Assembly: GCA_003116975.1 (NCBI GenBank)
Contig: BGKB01000206.1
Coordinates: 28,263 to 92,262 of the forward strand
DNA length: 64,000 bases
From: Aurantiochytrium sp. KH105
Taxonomy: Eukaryota; Sar; Bigyra; Thraustochytrida; Thraustochytriidae
Reading direction: 5' to 3'
Position numbers and translations under genes: made by a program. Of this stretch, positions 55,379 to 64,000 are shown piece by piece (position 1 is the stretch's first letter; each line of letters starts with the position of its first letter). The notes beneath the pieces are model-generated. The model saw only the letters and a program-made list of their open reading frames with translations, had not been told where the DNA came from and did no database searches.

Positions 55379-58300
55379 ATGATGCCGGCAGCCCAGGTCG
55401 CTGCCACAGACGAGGCAGTGCCCATCATTGCAGTGGCAAGAGACGTGACGCCGCCGCCCACGGGAAGCCAGGCCCGGTCTCAGGAACCAGGCCGGCAAGA
55501 GCCGCAGCAGCAGCCGCAGCAGCAGCCGCAGCAGGAGCCGCAAGCCATGGGTGGGTTTTCGACGACGAAAGCAGACGCTGGAGGTCCAGGAGCGCACCAA
55601 CAAGAACACACAGTGCGCATTCAAAGCGAGGACTCATGGCTCGACATGGAGGACTTTGAAGGGAGCAAACGCGGGCCAAGCACGAGGTGCGGCAAGTTTG
55701 TTGCCAAGTTCCTCGCCTTTATCAGGTATCGCAGGTTCAAGGTTGCTCTCTTTTGCATTGGTGTCCTTTGCATCCTTGCGGGAATTCTCTCCTACTATCT
55801 CGAGTCTCTCGAGACCCAGTCTAAGTTCTTTTACAGAGCGCTCTACTTCGTTGCGGCTGCGTTCATGTCAGGAATTCTTGCCGACATAATCGTCATGCTC
55901 GTTCAACTAGTCCTCGATTACTCGATCGCAAAGGCATCCGCTGCCAACAAAGACCTCGAATACAAGTTCACCTACATTACGTACTACTTTTCCATGGTCC
56001 GCAGCTTCACAAGTCGTCTCATTTGGACCATCCTTGTCATTATCGCCTTTGCTGTCATCGTGCCTCGCACCGCCGACAACTCCGTATCTCCCTCGTGGGC
56101 CATGGCGTACTATCACCTGAGCCGCCTGCTCGGCATCCTCGCCCTCGTCATTGCCACACGCATCGTCTCCAAGGTACTCAGGCAATGGCTGGCGCAGGAC
56201 TTTGGCGCACGATCTTTTCGCCCACGTATCCGTGAGTCCCTCGCGCACGAGCACTTTATTGCCGCGCTGCGTGGCTCAGAGGGAACGGCCGTCTTCAAGA
56301 CGCTCTTCAACAATTCTCGCAACATGTCCATGGAGGGCGGTGTTGACCCGGAGATTTGGCAGACTCTCATGCAATACGTCATCTCGCACCATGTTGACGG
56401 CTCCGAGCCTCCTTCGGGCAAGCATGTGGCGCGCAAACATGCCAAGGCCACTTCGGGCCTCGCAAAACGATCAAGACCCATTGCTATCCAAATCTTTGCA
56501 CGTATCCTTGCCAAGCTAGAAGAGCTCGGACACCTGAGACAAAAGCAAGAACAGGAACGAGAGCAACAAGAGGCAAAGGAAGCGGCTGCGATCTCGGAAG
56601 TTGATGATAACGTCAACAACGCACGCAACCAATATCCGGTAGAGGGCTCGGGATCAAGTCCCACCGCCAAAGGCGGGTCGGGCACCGTCAGTGCGGCACG
56701 GCGTGCGAGCGCCTCGAGCGTCGCATCTGGCACTGGCACTAGCGCCAGTGCCAGTGCAACTTCGCGTCGGCCTTCTTTCACAGCCGAGGGATCCATCTTG
56801 GCAGGGTCAAAGTCGATGCGCGGAGGCGACGACAACAATAACGCCAACAGCAATGCCAACAGCAATGAGGACGAGGACAATGAGGACGAAGACGAAGACG
56901 ACGAAGATGACCAGCTTGCAATCCTCTCGACTCTTTCCAACAGGCTTTCCGCTTCGAAATCAACAAACAGTATTGGCGACGCCAACGTCGAAGAAGCCAA
57001 GGAGGATACGCACGACGCAGCGTCTCAAGATGCGCGCGACAGCATCGATCGCGATCGCATGCAACAAGACGATGACATGATGGGCAATTCACAACTTGCT
57101 GAAGGCGTCGAAGGAGATGCGCAGGCAGCACCAGGCACCCTCGCTCGATCCGGAACGTCGCGGCGTCGCTGGCAGCGCGTAAATCTAGCACGCCAGCAGG
57201 GAATGCTGCGACTCAATGGAGGCAGTAACGGGGGAGAGAATAATAATACTGTTGCGATGAGCGATGCGGAATTAGCCGAAGACACCTTTCGATTGACGAA
57301 AATGGTGCGCAAGCTCGCCAAGGACCTCAATAAAGTTGAACGCGACAGCTCACGACCCAGTCTTGCGGGCCAGACGATGGTGTCGAGCATTAGCTCGACT
57401 CGCGTCGGGACGCGCATCATTCTCGAAGAAGACTTTGTCGATGCCTTTTCGCGCAAAGACGCCAGCGTGCCATGGGACAAATTATGGAAGAAATACCTCG
57501 ACCCGGAGAATACGGGCTTCATTACGTGGCAGCGTTTTCGTAAGCGTCTGCTCGACATGTTCGAGTTCCGGCTCAACTTGGCATTGACCATTCTTGATGC
57601 TCAAGCTGTTATCAAGAGTATGGATGGTCTCATTATGTCAGGTCTCATTGTTGTGGTCCTTATTATTGGTCTCACCATGTACTCGAGCGACTTTGTCTCG
57701 CTGCTGGCAAGCTTGGGCACCGTGATTGTCGGCTACTCGTTCATTTTCGGCAGCTCAGTGCAGGAGTGCTTCGACAATGTCATCTTCCTCTTTGGCATGC
57801 ACCCGTACGATGTGGGTGATGTTATCCTTATCGACGATCGGCGCTTCAAGGTTGCTCGCATTCGTCTTTTGACGACGGACTTTGTGCGAAATGATGGCAG
57901 CTTCATCCGCCGCTCCAACCGCACATTACGCGACGTGGTTCTTATCAATCTGTCCACTTCGGAAAAGCATTGCCAGGACTTTTCCACCCTGCTGCCTGCT
58001 GTCGAGGTCACCGAGCATTTTATGCAGCTTTTGCAAGGGGATATCAACAAGTTTGTGGCGCAGCATCTCGATATGTTCGCCTCCATTTCTACCTTTGTAG
58101 TGGAAATTGCACATCCGCTTGATTTGCAGGGTGAGCTCAGCGCGCGCGGTACGCACCCTACGCACGCCCGTGTCCGCTTCTGGGTTTCCTTTGCGTTCAC
58201 CTTTGAGGAAATCTCGCGCATTACTGCAGCGCGCACCACATTTTTGCTTTTCATTGGCGATGCACTGCGTCAGCGCGGCGTCATCAAGCCTCTTGTAATC

Positions 58301-58387
58301 GATGGTCCGCACGCTCCGCGTGAGCGCGAGGAACCGGTAGCCGCCGTCGAGAGCGTCGCATCAAGCCTGCTTGCCAGCTCCTCGTAA
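55379..58387 (+). CDS. MscS-type mechanosensitive channel, copy 3
   Basis: Predicted 1002-aa channel. Near the N-terminus is a Gln-Pro repeat (QQQPQQQPQQEPQ) and then SEDSWLDMEDF just before helix 1 (about 120-138, FKVALFCIGVLCILAGILSYY). Four N-terminal helices span to about 265. The cytoplasmic loop at 370-640 is Ser-rich with an acidic run (EDEDNEDEDEDDEDD). The EF-hand-like loop at about 707 reads DPENTGFITWQR, with Arg at position 12. The pore block near 765-810 contains VIVGYSFIFGSSVQECFDNV and then HPYDVGD, followed by the vestibule (LLTTDFVRNDGSFIRRSNR). The frame opens at GTG 55349; ATG 55379 is the first ATG and 55382 a close alternative. It is intronless. From the pore onward it is nearly identical in pattern to copy 4, so these two are the closest pair. 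Confidence 0.92.
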   Translation: MMPAAQVAATDEAVPIIAVARDVTPPPTGSQARSQEPGRQEPQQQPQQQPQQEPQAMGGFSTTKADAGGPGAHQQEHTVRIQSEDSWLDMEDFEGSKRGPSTRCGKFVAKFLAFIRYRRFKVALFCIGVLCILAGILSYYLESLETQSKFFYRALYFVAAAFMSGILADIIVMLVQLVLDYSIAKASAANKDLEYKFTYITYYFSMVRSFTSRLIWTILVIIAFAVIVPRTADNSVSPSWAMAYYHLSRLLGILALVIATRIVSKVLRQWLAQDFGARSFRPRIRESLAHEHFIAALRGSEGTAVFKTLFNNSRNMSMEGGVDPEIWQTLMQYVISHHVDGSEPPSGKHVARKHAKATSGLAKRSRPIAIQIFARILAKLEELGHLRQKQEQEREQQEAKEAAAISEVDDNVNNARNQYPVEGSGSSPTAKGGSGTVSAARRASASSVASGTGTSASASATSRRPSFTAEGSILAGSKSMRGGDDNNNANSNANSNEDEDNEDEDEDDEDDQLAILSTLSNRLSASKSTNSIGDANVEEAKEDTHDAASQDARDSIDRDRMQQDDDMMGNSQLAEGVEGDAQAAPGTLARSGTSRRRWQRVNLARQQGMLRLNGGSNGGENNNTVAMSDAELAEDTFRLTKMVRKLAKDLNKVERDSSRPSLAGQTMVSSISSTRVGTRIILEEDFVDAFSRKDASVPWDKLWKKYLDPENTGFITWQRFRKRLLDMFEFRLNLALTILDAQAVIKSMDGLIMSGLIVVVLIIGLTMYSSDFVSLLASLGTVIVGYSFIFGSSVQECFDNVIFLFGMHPYDVGDVILIDDRRFKVARIRLLTTDFVRNDGSFIRRSNRTLRDVVLINLSTSEKHCQDFSTLLPAVEVTEHFMQLLQGDINKFVAQHLDMFASISTFVVEIAHPLDLQGELSARGTHPTHARVRFWVSFAFTFEEISRITAARTTFLLFIGDALRQRGVIKPLVIDGPHAPREREEPVAAVESVASSLLASSS

Positions 58388-59457
58388 CTTTAAAAATTGA
58401 AAGAAGACTCGCATTCACCAATCATGGCTTGAAGCCCGTCATGTTTTCCTTCGTGCGTGTGTGCGCGTGCGTGTGCGTGTGCGTGTGCGTGTGCGTGTGC
58501 GTGTGTGCCTCCTTTCCTTGTTTTGCGATACAAGTCGTCGATCGGGTATGAAGTGGCTCTGAGGGGAGCTCACTCTCTGCCACAACCAGTCTGCTAGCCA
58601 CCAGTAGCCTTCCTTCTAAAGATCATCATTGATGATCATGAGAACAAAATGCGCCGCGTAGCCATCACTTCCTCTCGTTTCCTATCGACATCATCTATTG
58701 ACGCGCTCATCACCGCCATTGCTCTTGCTTCCGTGTGCTGGAGGATAAATGATTGGCCGGCAGATCCAGCTCTAAGCAGCACCTTTCAAGACCTGTTGAT
58801 GCGTGCAGCCAGTTGCACGCCTCGGGGTTCGGCTTCGGCTTCCGCACCCTGTAAACCTTCTACCGCAGCTGCCAGGAGCTTGCGCTCTTTCTTTTGCTCT
58901 CTCCTCGACCAGCCACAGCAGCCTCGCCACTCCGTGTCATCAATCTCGCGAACTCCTCGCGAACCCGATTCGCCGTCTTGTGCCAGCAGCCAGCCAGCCG
59001 GCTGCAGTCGGGGCTCTGGGAAGCCAGCTGCCATGGCTGCTTCCTTTGCTTGTTTGTCGCTGGTCCGCGATTCATTCCGCAAACTGAGATTGCAAATCGT
59101 GGCGTGAAGGAAAAAAGCGAGTTTCTGCGAGTCCGAGTCCAAATCGTCGCGGTCCGACCGACCGACCGGCCGGCTCGACGGCAGAGCCCGAAAGGATAGC
59201 AGGTCGATCGATCGACCGCCCGAGCCCTGCCGTGAAGCCAAGGCGCCGCGAGCGGAGGCGCGGCAGCGGGCGACGGCGGCGCAGACGACAGAGACGCGCT
59301 GCGAACTGCAGGCGGACCCCGTTCGCGCCGAGGCGTCGGGTTGATCTGATCGGCAATCGCCCTTGAAGCGAGGCTCGGCAGCAGGGCCCGGCGTGGCCTC
59401 GGCGCGTGAACCACGCACGCGCACGCGGAGAAGGCAGTAGCAGCGCGCTCCGACGCG
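58388..59457. other. Spacer between channel copies 3 and 4
   Basis: About 1.07 kb with a GTGTGC tract at about 58455-58509. 58649-59107 is open on + and 58860-59777 on -, both without a recognisable domain. It should include the promoter of copy 4. Confidence 0.5.
58455..58509. repeat. (GTGTGC)n hexanucleotide tract
   Basis: An alternating purine-pyrimidine GTGTGC run of about 8 units. Such sequence can adopt Z-DNA in principle. Confidence 0.92.
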
Positions 59458-62265
59458 ATGGCAAGTCCCTCTCGGTCAGACAATGGCGAGGCGCGGAAAA
59501 CTCGCGTTGGCTTTGCCGAAGGCCCATGGCGCACCGGGGGGGCGACGAGCCCGAGGACGGCGCCAGCGGCGCCGTCCCATTTGGAGCCCATCGTGCCGAC
59601 GGAGCATAGCTTGCAGATCTCGGCGCAAGACTCGTGGCTTGGCGATGACGAGCTCGAAAATAGCAGACGCGAGGAACGGCGGCCTTTAGTGATAAACAAG
59701 GTAGCGGGCTTCTTTTTGCGGCGCAAGTTCAAGTTGGCTCTTTTTATCATTGGCGTTGGGTTTCTACTCGCTGGCATCCTCTCGTACTACGTTACGAGCA
59801 CCGGGGCGCAGTCGAAATACTTTTACAGAGGCATGTACTTTGTGTCGGCCTCGCTCATGGCCGGCATTGTCGCGGACATTAGTATGCTGTGTCTTGAGAA
59901 TCTGCTCGAATTCTTTTACTCCAGGACCTCCTCGGACAAGAACCTCGAGTTCACCTTTACTTCGATCACATACTATTTTTCCCTGGTTCGTAACACTGCA
60001 TCGCACCTCGTCTGGTGTGTCCTCGTGATTATTGCCTTCACCGTGGCTGTCCCGCGTCTCGATGGGCAAACGATTGCTCCCACCTGGGCTCTGCCTTATT
60101 ACCACCTGATTCGTGTCTTGGGGATCCTCGCACTCATTATTGCCTCGCGTATTGCCTCCAAGGTGCTCCGTCAATGGTTGGCGCAGGATTTTGGGGCGCG
60201 GTCGTTCCGGCCTCGCATCGTGGAGTCCTTTGGCCACGAGCACTTCGTCGCGCTGCTTTGTGGCAGCGGCCGGAGCCCAGTCTTTCGGACACTTTACAAG
60301 AATTCGCGCGCCATGTCTGGCAACGAGGCGTCAAACCCGGAGCTCTGGCAGACCTTTTCTCACTATGTGATATCGCACCATGTGAATGGTGCCGAGCCCA
60401 GCTCGGGCCGTCACACCTTGCGAAAGTTCGGCCAAAGCAGCGCCCTTGCAAGACGTGCGAGGCCAGTTGCGATTCGGATCTTTGCGCGAATTCTCTCGAA
60501 ACTCGACAGACTTTCCCAGGTTCGTGCCGAGCAAAGCAAAATTGACGACGCTGCCCTTGACGTCAAAGAGGATTCTGAATCATCGCGCGTGGAGAGAGCG
60601 GAACAGGAGGAGGTCCCCGCGGCCGCTTCAGCTCCGCGGAGCCCCTTAGGTGCCGCGTCTTTCGAACTGGCTCCACTGTCATCGAACTCGCAAAGTAATA
60701 CAGCTGAGGATGACGAAGATGACGACGATAGAAGGGATGACGAAACCGAGGAGCGCATGCATTGGCAGCAGCAACGTACAACGGTCCCGAAGCACCATCC
60801 CACGGAGGACGAGCGTGGTGGAGCCTCACCGCGTGCCCAACCGGACGAAATCGGCGGTACTGTTCTCTCGCAAGCCACAAGGGAAACCAACCAAGGAGCC
60901 CAGACATTACCAGCTATGAGTGCGCGCTGGCGTCACGCCAACCTTTTACGCCAAGGAGGCGCCGCTCGGTTGGTGCGTGCAAAAGACACTGTAACCCTCA
61001 GTGATGCTGACCTGGCCGAGGACACCAACTTGCTTCTGGATATGATGAAGCGGACATCAAAGAGTGTCGACCCCGGCCTGGTGGCGTCCGCTACGCAGAG
61101 CACTGGCGCTTTGGCGACTTCTGATGGCGCTGCAGATACCTCGAATTCAGATATCGATCCCTCCCCAAGCCAAAACTTCCTCGGATCACTAGGTAAACTC
61201 GGACGCGCGCGTTCGCGCGTTGAAATGTCGAGAGATATGCTGGGACAGAGCTCAACGACAATGGCTACACGTATCATTGTCAAGGAGGACTTTGTGGATG
61301 CTTTTTCACTGGAAAACGCCGACACGAGGGAGCAATGGGAAAAAGTCTGGAAAGAATTTCTCGATCCGGAAAACACCGGCTTCATCACATGGCAGCGTTT
61401 TCGCAAGCAGCTCCTTGACATGTTTGAGTTTCGTTTTAACCTGGCGCTGACCATTTTGGACGCGCAGGCCGTCATCAAGAGCATGGATGGTCTCATCATG
61501 TCGGGATTGCTCGTCTTTGTCCTCGTCATTGGACTCACCATGTATTCGAGTGATTTCGTCTCACTTCTTGCGAGCTTTGGCACTATGCTCGTTGGTTACT
61601 CCTTCATCTTTGGCAGTTCCGTTCAGGAGAGCTTTGACAACGTCATCTTTCTTTTCGGTGTGCATCCATATGATGTGGGTGACGTCGTGCTCATTGATGA
61701 CCGTCGCTTCAAGGTGGCCCGCATTCGTCTGTTGACGACTGACTTTATGCGCAACGATGGTAGCTTCATTCGTCGCTCGAACCGCACTTTGCGCGACTTG
61801 GCACTCATCAACTTGTCAACGTCCGAAAAACACTGCCAAGATTTCTCCACGCTTCTCCCCGTTGTGGACGTCACGGAGGCTTTTATGCAGTCGCTGCAGA
61901 TGAGTCTCAACGAGCTTGTGGCGCAGCGTCCCGATATGTACGTGTCGATCTCGAGTTTCGTCAACAACATTGTTCACCCGCTCGATGCTACTGGAGAGCT
62001 TAGCGCGCGTGGCACGCACCCAACGCACTCGCGTATCACCTTTTGGGTTTCCTTTGCTTTTACGCTGGAGGAGATCACGCGCTATTCCGCGGCACGGACA
62101 ACGTTTCTGCTCTATGTTGGCGCGGCTCTCACGCGTCTTGGCGTTGCCAAGCCGCTCATTGCCGACTCTCCACACGCAACCCACGAAACCGGTGACATCG
62201 ACAGCGACAGCGAGCCTGGGGCTGACGTCAAGATTGCCGACGACGATGGTCTCGTTCCGAGCTGA
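59458..62265 (+). CDS. MscS-type mechanosensitive channel, copy 4
   Basis: Predicted 935-aa channel. The N-terminus carries SAQDSWLGDDEL shortly before helix 1 (about 91-110, FKLALFIIGVGFLLAGILSYY). Four N-terminal helices extend to about 235. The central loop (350-600) is acidic and Ser-rich with EDDEDDDDRRDDE. The EF-hand-like loop near 634 is DPENTGFITWQR, again lacking an acidic residue at position 12. The pore block near 690-735 has MLVGYSFIFGSSVQESFDNV then HPYDVGD, followed by LLTTDFMRNDGSFIRRSNR. Copies 3 and 4 share nearly every motif, consistent with the most recent full duplication in the array. The start is the first ATG. It is intronless. The C-terminus is acidic (DIDSDSEPGADVKIADDD). 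Confidence 0.93.
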   Translation: MASPSRSDNGEARKTRVGFAEGPWRTGGATSPRTAPAAPSHLEPIVPTEHSLQISAQDSWLGDDELENSRREERRPLVINKVAGFFLRRKFKLALFIIGVGFLLAGILSYYVTSTGAQSKYFYRGMYFVSASLMAGIVADISMLCLENLLEFFYSRTSSDKNLEFTFTSITYYFSLVRNTASHLVWCVLVIIAFTVAVPRLDGQTIAPTWALPYYHLIRVLGILALIIASRIASKVLRQWLAQDFGARSFRPRIVESFGHEHFVALLCGSGRSPVFRTLYKNSRAMSGNEASNPELWQTFSHYVISHHVNGAEPSSGRHTLRKFGQSSALARRARPVAIRIFARILSKLDRLSQVRAEQSKIDDAALDVKEDSESSRVERAEQEEVPAAASAPRSPLGAASFELAPLSSNSQSNTAEDDEDDDDRRDDETEERMHWQQQRTTVPKHHPTEDERGGASPRAQPDEIGGTVLSQATRETNQGAQTLPAMSARWRHANLLRQGGAARLVRAKDTVTLSDADLAEDTNLLLDMMKRTSKSVDPGLVASATQSTGALATSDGAADTSNSDIDPSPSQNFLGSLGKLGRARSRVEMSRDMLGQSSTTMATRIIVKEDFVDAFSLENADTREQWEKVWKEFLDPENTGFITWQRFRKQLLDMFEFRFNLALTILDAQAVIKSMDGLIMSGLLVFVLVIGLTMYSSDFVSLLASFGTMLVGYSFIFGSSVQESFDNVIFLFGVHPYDVGDVVLIDDRRFKVARIRLLTTDFMRNDGSFIRRSNRTLRDLALINLSTSEKHCQDFSTLLPVVDVTEAFMQSLQMSLNELVAQRPDMYVSISSFVNNIVHPLDATGELSARGTHPTHSRITFWVSFAFTLEEITRYSAARTTFLLYVGAALTRLGVAKPLIADSPHATHETGDIDSDSEPGADVKIADDDGLVPS

Positions 62266-62631
62266 CCGCTGTCGCTCAAATGCATTTTCTTTAGGGCAAC
62301 ATGAAAACAAAAGCAAGCAAAAGTCACCTCTGTTGTTTTATCTTCCTCCTGGCAAATGCCATCGCTCTATTTTAATGACGCCAAAGTGGCAAGACAAGCT
62401 CGTCCTTATCGCACCCTGCCGCAGTCTCAACCACAGCCATAGCCCAGCAAATCAGCCAAGCCAAGTTGGCCAAGCATACAGGCAGACAAACAGCCAGACA
62501 TTTACATGAGGGTGCACCGGCCCACGCCCTTCCCCACAGCCAGGGCGTCTTCGCGCGCTCCCGCAGCCTGGTCCAGAGTCGGTACTCACTGTCACCAAGA
62601 ATAATAACTGTAAATAACGCTTGTGTGGCCC

Positions 62632-62681
<50 letters not shown>

Positions 62682-63543
62682 GAAAGAAACAAGGCGCTGC
62701 CCAGCGATGTCCCAGCGTCCGTGTCCTCGGGCTGCAACTGCTGTCTGCCAGCCCAGCACGCCTGTGCACCACGCACTCCCTTGCCTCGCGCCTCCGGCCG
62801 CACCGCTGCCGCTGCATGCCGCAGGTGTCCACCGCGTTCGCTTCGTCCCGGCCGCCACTCGTGGCGCGAAGGGTGGGCCAGCGGTGGCGGCAACACCCTG
62901 GACCGTCCAAGGCGAGAAGAGCGAAGAGACGCAAAAGGGCGCCAACAGCTCCGTAATAAGCAAGCAACATGGCTGGTGAGAGAAGATGCAGCGGCCGAAT
63001 ACTACGCCTAGTAATTAAGCAAGCGAGCAAGCAACTCCACCCGAATGAAAAAGGCGGGAGTTAGGGTGGCAGGCGCAGCAAAGGCGGTAGAGGCAGCGCG
63101 CGGAGGACGGCAAAGGGGGGGGAGGTGAATGTCGTCGCGTCGCGGCGCGGCGCGGCGATGAAGGGACAACGATTGGGACGACTCGGACGTTCTTGCTCGC
63201 TCGTAATGTCCTTGAGGGACTCGGACCGCGTCGCTGCTGCGCGTGTGACGAGAGACGTAGACACGCAGGCTGGTGTCCACGGGAGCGCAGACCGTTTTTC
63301 TCTGACCCGCCTATACATTTATACTTTTACTTGGCTCTCTACTGACTGGTCATACACCGCAAAATAGGAGGAAACAGGAGGGACAGTAGGGCTCCTCCCT
63401 GTTGCAGTTGCACCCATTTGGAGAATGTGGCAACCTCGAGAAAACCCTCCCCGTCGATTCATCGTCAGCCAGACAGACAGACAGATAGCCAACCAAACAG
63501 ACAGCAAAGCCTCTCGCGCGGTGGCGGGCGGAAAGAGCAACAG
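62266..63543. other. Spacer between channel copy 4 and the truncated copy
   Basis: About 1.28 kb with a GA dinucleotide array at about 62635-62682. Low-complexity frames only. No channel-like coding remnants were recognised here. Confidence 0.5.
62635..62682. repeat. (GA)n dinucleotide microsatellite, about 24 units with one interruption
   Basis: A GAGAGA run interrupted once by GAAA. Confidence 0.95.
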
Positions 63544-63777
63544 ATGAAGCGCGAAGGGGGCTCAGCGCTGAGCATGGCCAAAGAGCCTGCGGACACGAGC
63601 GTGGACATCGAGGAGACGAGAGAAAGAGAAGACTCTTGGCTGCGGGGCGCACAAGAGGTTGTGAGCGAAGGGTCTTTTCTCGCGCCCAGCTTTCGGTTTC
63701 TCTGGGCTCGCAAAGGAAGTTTGGTCCTGTGCATTCTTGGCATCTTGTGCTTCCTCGTGGGTTTCTTCTTCTTCTAA
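63544..63777 (+). pseudogene. Truncated fifth MscS-channel copy (N-terminus and first membrane helix only)
   Basis: A 77-codon frame from ATG 63544 reads a short acidic leader, REDSWLRGAQEV, a basic stretch (RFLWARKG) and one hydrophobic helix (SLVLCILGILCFLVGFFFF) before TAA. The order DSWL motif, basic patch, first helix matches channel copies 3 and 4, where the helix continues into AGILSYY and three further helices. Nothing matching the rest of the channel was seen in the 223 bases left in the window. It is probably a broken or incomplete duplicate, but a spliced gene continuing beyond 64000 is possible: a pyrimidine-rich TTCTTCTTCTTCTAATTAAC sequence ending in AG sits at the frame's end. 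The upstream extension to 63418 starts from a non-ATG codon. Confidence 0.6.
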
Positions 63778-64000
63778 TTAACTTAAGACCGTCTCCACGT
63801 AAGACCAGGAGACGATTTCCCATATTGGTGTACGGAGATTTGGCACTCGCGATATTCCGCACTTCAGCCAATCGCCTCGCCGGCGCGCAGGCTCGCTCCG
63901 CCGCCGCCTGGCTGCCCAGAACACCCGGCGGCACGGCCGTGCAAGCCTTCGTTGTAAAGTTGTGTCACCCCCCTTTTTTCACCTCATGCGTCTAATCATC
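63778..64000. other. Window edge, no feature recognised
   Basis: A consensus-like GTAAGA sits at about 63799. One frame remains open to 63995, but it shows no similarity to the channel vestibule. Confidence 0.4.

Overview
This is a gene-dense to gene-poor stretch of a eukaryotic nuclear genome. The most likely source is a stramenopile, probably a thraustochytrid/labyrinthulomycete (inference). The evidence is long, GC-rich, mostly intronless reading frames; a single-repeat Myb of the (S/T)HAQKYF class; a bZIP-like protein with a C-terminal LTPAQ...W block of a kind I associate with stramenopiles; an ML-papain fusion; and long tetra- and pentanucleotide microsatellites between genes. No bacterial operon, rRNA, confident tRNA, CRISPR or transposon was found.

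Layout. 1-2.7 kb is a repeat-rich non-coding leader. 2.7-25.4 kb is the housekeeping and regulatory block: Myb-like factor (+), duplicated HVA22/DP1-domain membrane protein (-), bZIP-like protein (-), AP2-like plus helical-repeat protein (+), double Tudor-like protein (-), a five-exon multi-pass membrane protein (-), aspartoacylase (+), ML-papain cysteine protease (+), ALKBH6-like dioxygenase (-) and alanine aminotransferase (-). 25.4-31.2 kb has no convincing gene; it holds purine/pyrimidine-biased DNA and a field of decayed ~65-105 bp repeats. 31.2-37.1 kb carries histone H3, the three-exon GINS subunit PSF1, a 4HBT thioesterase and a small acidic protein with a possible ATG8-binding (LIR) motif. 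37.1-45.2 kb is an 8 kb gene desert.

45.2-64 kb is the most distinctive part. Four complete MscS-type mechanosensitive channels (877, 1225, 1002 and 935 aa) lie head to tail on the + strand, followed by a short fifth copy that matches only the N-terminus and first membrane segment. All four share a plant MSL10/fungal Msy-type pore block, four upstream membrane helices and a degenerate EF-hand-like loop just before the pore. They differ in their N-termini and cytoplasmic loops. Copies 3 and 4 are the closest pair, and the truncated copy shares their N-terminal DSWL motif. This looks like an expanding local family for membrane-tension or osmotic sensing.

Two genes (PSF1 and the multi-pass membrane protein) are only readable after removing small GT-AG introns, so single-ORF prediction breaks them. 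Where a reading frame opens upstream of the first ATG, I used the first in-frame ATG supported by domain content. Coordinates of spliced genes are outer limits; exons are given in the evidence text. All family calls are by eye from motifs, without database searches.
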